DNA of 64,000 bases. Origin: Acestrorhynchus altus (lineage: Eukaryota; Chordata; Actinopteri; Characiformes; Acestrorhynchidae). The stretch is taken from positions 1,271,909 to 1,335,908 of the forward strand of contig JAVGWO010000026.1 in assembly GCA_034509495.1 (NCBI GenBank), written 5' to 3'. Position numbers and translations under genes: made by a program. Shown here in pieces: positions 60,768 to 64,000 of this stretch (position 1 is the stretch's first letter; the number at the start of each line of letters is the position of its first letter). The notes under the pieces are model-generated. The model did no database searches and was not told the DNA's origin. It saw only the letters and a list, made by a program, of their open reading frames with translations.

Positions 60768-63642
60768 ATGGACATAGCAGATGCTGTGAGAAAATTATCA
60801 ATCCCAAAATGTGAGTATTCTCTAATTAGACAACCCAAACAGATAATTAGAACCATATTTAGAGTGTACAATTAAGTATGTATATCAAGCTATGCGCATT
60901 GAAAAAGATAAGATTTGTCTGGATTACAAATGACTCATACAAAGATCATTTGAAACTTTATTTCAAACCAATTTAGTCTTAAAATAAATTCTGTCAAATT
61001 TCAATATTTTGTAGCAGAACGTTTATGGTAATTGAAATCTTAAAAACTGACATGCTACTTGCATAAATATTCAACCACTTCAGAGTAGTACTTGCTAGTC
61101 CCATTTGTTGCATTAAGAGATATAAGTGTCTACCAGCTTGTTGTTTGCAATTCTCAAATGGTGCTGCAGATTCTTGGATGAATTGAGATACTGGGGTTAT
61201 ATATGTGAGCAAACAGCATTTTTACATTAATAATATCACACATTTTCATTTTGATTTAATTCATTTTGATGATAAATCCTTTTAAAATTGAAAGCATAAA
61301 AATAATCAAAGTGTCATTTGCAAATCAGGCTAATCTGATTACTTTTCAGAAAGTCTTGCAAGGCATTGTACAGTCTGCAATTCAGATACTGAATAATATT
61401 CAAATGTTTTTCTAAATATCTCTAAACATATTGTTTTTGAAACCACAGTGATCTCCATTGTACTACTGTTGTCTATACCTATTTCTCAGATAGCAATAGG
61501 TGAGTAACATTTATATCTGTTTTTCTGGTTACATCTGTTCTATCATCAATCAAAAATAAAAGGTTTACATTACTGTTATTCTACACAGCTCTATAACTAT
61601 AACTTTAATGATGGATTTCCATTAACATTTCAAGAAATAAATCTTAATGATAATATCTAAATGGACTATATATATGAATAAAATAACATTTCATATTAAA
61701 TTCTTATAATGTTATTATAATGGTGGATACCTACATTTATATCACATTAATAACAATAATTATTCATTTTAGAATTTGATATTTTAGGCTACCCTAAGAT
61801 TTTGAAATGTTAAAAAATGAAAACTTTATGAGAACACAAATAAATAATATACAGTAAAATTGTAGACGTGCCATGAATCCTTCAAAGAAGAAGTTTTTTA
61901 CTAACCTAGGAATTCGAAGGTTATATCTGATGTCTGAACAATTTTGAAATTGAGCCTTTTTAAGTCCATACAGCTACAATGTGACCATGGAGAATATTTA
62001 TGTTTTGTAGATACAGAGTTGAAAATGCATCAAACTTAGAAATACATACATAATGTTAAGAAGCTGTCACAGAATACAAAATATTGTATCTTTTTTAATA
62101 AAATTGTCACAGAACCTTATATTTCAAAGGGAAAAGAATTTGGACACATTTAAAAAATTGTTTGATTACATTAAGACATTTTTCTTCAATAGATTTAATG
62201 GGAATATGTGCTGTTTCTGGACATGTTATCCATGCTACTCTAATGCCCTTCAGAGTACAGGCTGGGCTAAAGGATTTAAGGAGAGGGACATGCTGAGATC
62301 TTTCACATTTCTTTCTTCCAGGTGCAAAGTATCAGAATGAGTGTCCTAAACAGCACTACATCCCTGTGTATCTGGTGGTGAGTGGAGTGTTTGGTTTGGT
62401 CTGTGCCCTGTTTGCCTGCCTGACCTCCCGTCTGCCCTATCAAGATATTCTCTGCACTCTCTCGACCACCCTGCTGTCTATCTTCATGTTCTGCTGGTTA
62501 ATTATTGGTGAGGGGTGGGATGGGGATGTGAGAGGAGATAGAAGTATATAGATGAAAATAGAAAGAAAAGAGTAGAAAGTGCAATACAGTGTTAATTTTT
62601 TCAGTCTTGTCATTCATAGGTGATGCTACTGTATCCTAACTGTGCTCACTTTTGCACAGTAGAATGTATACTGGTCAACCATAACATTATGACCACCTCC
62701 TTGCCTCTATACTCACAACCTATTGTATTGGCTCCACTGATCATACAGGAGATCTTTGTAGTTCTATAATTACAAACTGTAGTCCATCTGTTTCTCTGCA
62801 CACTTTGTTTGCTTCCTTTCACACTGTTCTTCAACTTTCTGGACCCCACAATGCCACCACAGTGGTGGGTCATTCTCAGCATTGCAGTGACACGGACATG
62901 GTAATGGTGTGTTAGTATGTGTTGCGCTGGTACAAGTGGATCAAACACAGCAGTGCTGCTGGACTGTTTTAACACCGTGTCCAATCTATTAAACACTCTT
63001 AGTTGCTTCACCTTGTCGTCAGGCGCAGACGCTCATCTGTTTCTGTTTCTAGTCCTTCATTGGTGCTCACAGAATGCTGCTGGCTGGATATTTCTTATTT
63101 GTGGAATATTCTCAGTCCAGCAGTGACACTGAGGGGTTTAAACACCAGCAGCACTGCTGTTTCTGATCCGCTTGTACCAGTGCAACACACACACCACCAC
63201 CATGTGAGGTACGTATGTACTTAGGTACTTATTTATCAAACCATGTGTTGGATGAGAACTATAAATAATACTTGACTAGTATGTGGAGAGCTTTGTAAAT
63301 GCTTCATTGAACACAGTGAAACCACTAATTTTTGCATTTTCTTTTTAATATTAGTGTAAACTGTGAAAGTAAACTCTTACTGCTCAGATAAGGAGCTCAT
63401 TTTCAGGTGATGTGTCTGTAAATCTAAAGGGAAATTCTTTTACAGGCAATGTGTGGATCTACTCCATCTACCTCCCCAACTTTAATTCGACTCTACCTGG
63501 AGAGCCCTACTGCAATAAAACCCTCTACATATTTGCCATGTGGATCAGCACAGTGTCATACGTTGTGTATGTAGGACTGTTGTTGGTGGTGTGCTATAAA
63601 CACACTTGTATGGGTCAGTCGGAATCACAAAATGTCACCTGA
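60768..63642 (+). CDS. TMEM272-like four-pass membrane protein, copy D (intact, 158 aa)
   Basis: Exons 60768-60810, 61449-61499, 62322-62507 and 63446-63642 join in frame to 158 residues plus stop, with the same phases (1,1,1) as copy A. The N-terminus is MDIADAVRKLSIPK, then a membrane segment (VLLLSISQIAIG). Exon 3 has NECPKQHYIPVYLVVSGVFG and two membrane segments and is seven codons shorter than in copy A, missing the acidic Gln-Glu-Asp loop. Exon 4 has WIYSIYLPNFNSTLPGEPYC, CNKTLY, a final membrane segment (YVVYVGLLLVVCY) and a short tail. The NST and NKT sequons are kept. An acceptor (ccctgtgtag) lies just before the start exon, so a 5' noncoding exon is expected. AATAAA at 63861 fits the 3' end. 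Function unknown. Confidence 0.88.
60990..61215 (-). mobile_element. Tc1-like remnant in copy D intron 1
   Basis: cagcttgttgtttgcaattc and attcttggatgaattgagat resemble reverse-complement Tc1 5' text. It is short and diverged. Confidence 0.35.
62650..63215. mobile_element. Non-autonomous fish DNA element in copy D intron 3
   Basis: Begins with accataacattatgaccacc, continues with gtagtccatctgtttctctg, cagtgacacggacatggtaa and gctgctggactgttttaaca, then mirrored phrases (ccagcagtgacactg; ttgtaccagtgcaacacaca). The internal palindromic structure and lack of ORF fit a common fish element, of which 29155-29345 is a fragment. Confidence 0.75.
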
Positions 63643-63860
63643 GGATGTTTTAAATTTCTGTTGTAGGGTTTCTGTTTCCCCCCAACACACATAGTTATAC
63701 TCCATTTGCCAAATTTGAACTTCTAAATGCACAATAATCTGTGATCACACAAGGAAATTAAACTAATATACAGTTAATGCAACTAAAGTGAAAAGCAATT
63801 TGGGCCTCAATACTTAATACTCAACACTTAAAATAACAGTGATATAGATAAATAATTATT

Positions 63861-63866
63861 AATAAA
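63861..63866 (+). terminator. Possible polyadenylation signal of copy D
   Basis: AATAAA about 220 bases past the stop codon of copy D; other AT-rich variants are nearby. Confidence 0.45.
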
Positions 63867-64000
63867 CTTAATTGAGTAAATAAACAAAACATCTAAGTAT
63901 TTGTGTGTTCTTATTTTTATCAGGCACTTTCAAGGGCATTTGATAAACTTAAGATTTTGATCCTTTTGATCTGTATTTCATATTTTACTTGTTATGGTGT

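Overview
The window looks like nuclear DNA from a ray-finned fish, probably an otophysan. It is AT-rich, its genes are split by GT-AG introns, and it carries many Tc1/mariner remnants, tRNA-derived SINEs, LINE pieces, MITEs and microsatellites of types common in teleosts. The species cannot be named from sequence alone. All genes were read by joining exons by eye; reading frame was carried across every splice junction for the two large genes and for tmem272-like copies A and D.

Layout. (1) 321-5115 (+): the last 11 coding exons visible of a phosphorylase kinase regulatory alpha subunit, ending in a CAAX-type Cys-Ala-Leu-Gln. (2) 5116-14441: intergenic DNA with a palindromic MITE, a SINE and simple repeats. 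(3) 14442-30625 (+): a complete 12-exon, 728-residue calpain of the CAPN5/CAPN6 type. Its Cys-His-Asn triad is intact and it has an unusual charged insertion of about 88 residues. (4) 30990-35000: two decayed Tc1 elements and a broken LINE endonuclease fragment. (5) 35400-63642: a cluster of small four-transmembrane genes related to TMEM272. Copies A (36684-41268) and D (60768-63642) are intact. Copy B (43259-45829) is complete but frameshifted. Copy C (50201-52320, minus strand) lacks exon 1.

The most unusual structure is 43681-55718. One segment of about 2.27 kb holding tmem272-like exons 2-4 is present twice in opposite orientation (43681-45949 and 50078-52352). A second segment of about 3.2 kb is present twice in the same orientation (46855-50071 and 52520-55718). 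The order is A, B, inverted A, B, and at least one pair of breakpoints lies inside a Tc1 element. The copies differ mainly by scattered small indels, while the single-copy genes of the window have clean frames. This could mean poor consensus polishing in a young duplication, or real decay, and it decides whether copies B and C are genes or pseudogenes.

The phosphorylase kinase subunit (glycogen breakdown, calcium-regulated) and the calpain (cysteine protease) are housekeeping or tissue genes with no evident link to the tmem272-like cluster beyond position. No bacterial, viral or CRISPR features were seen.
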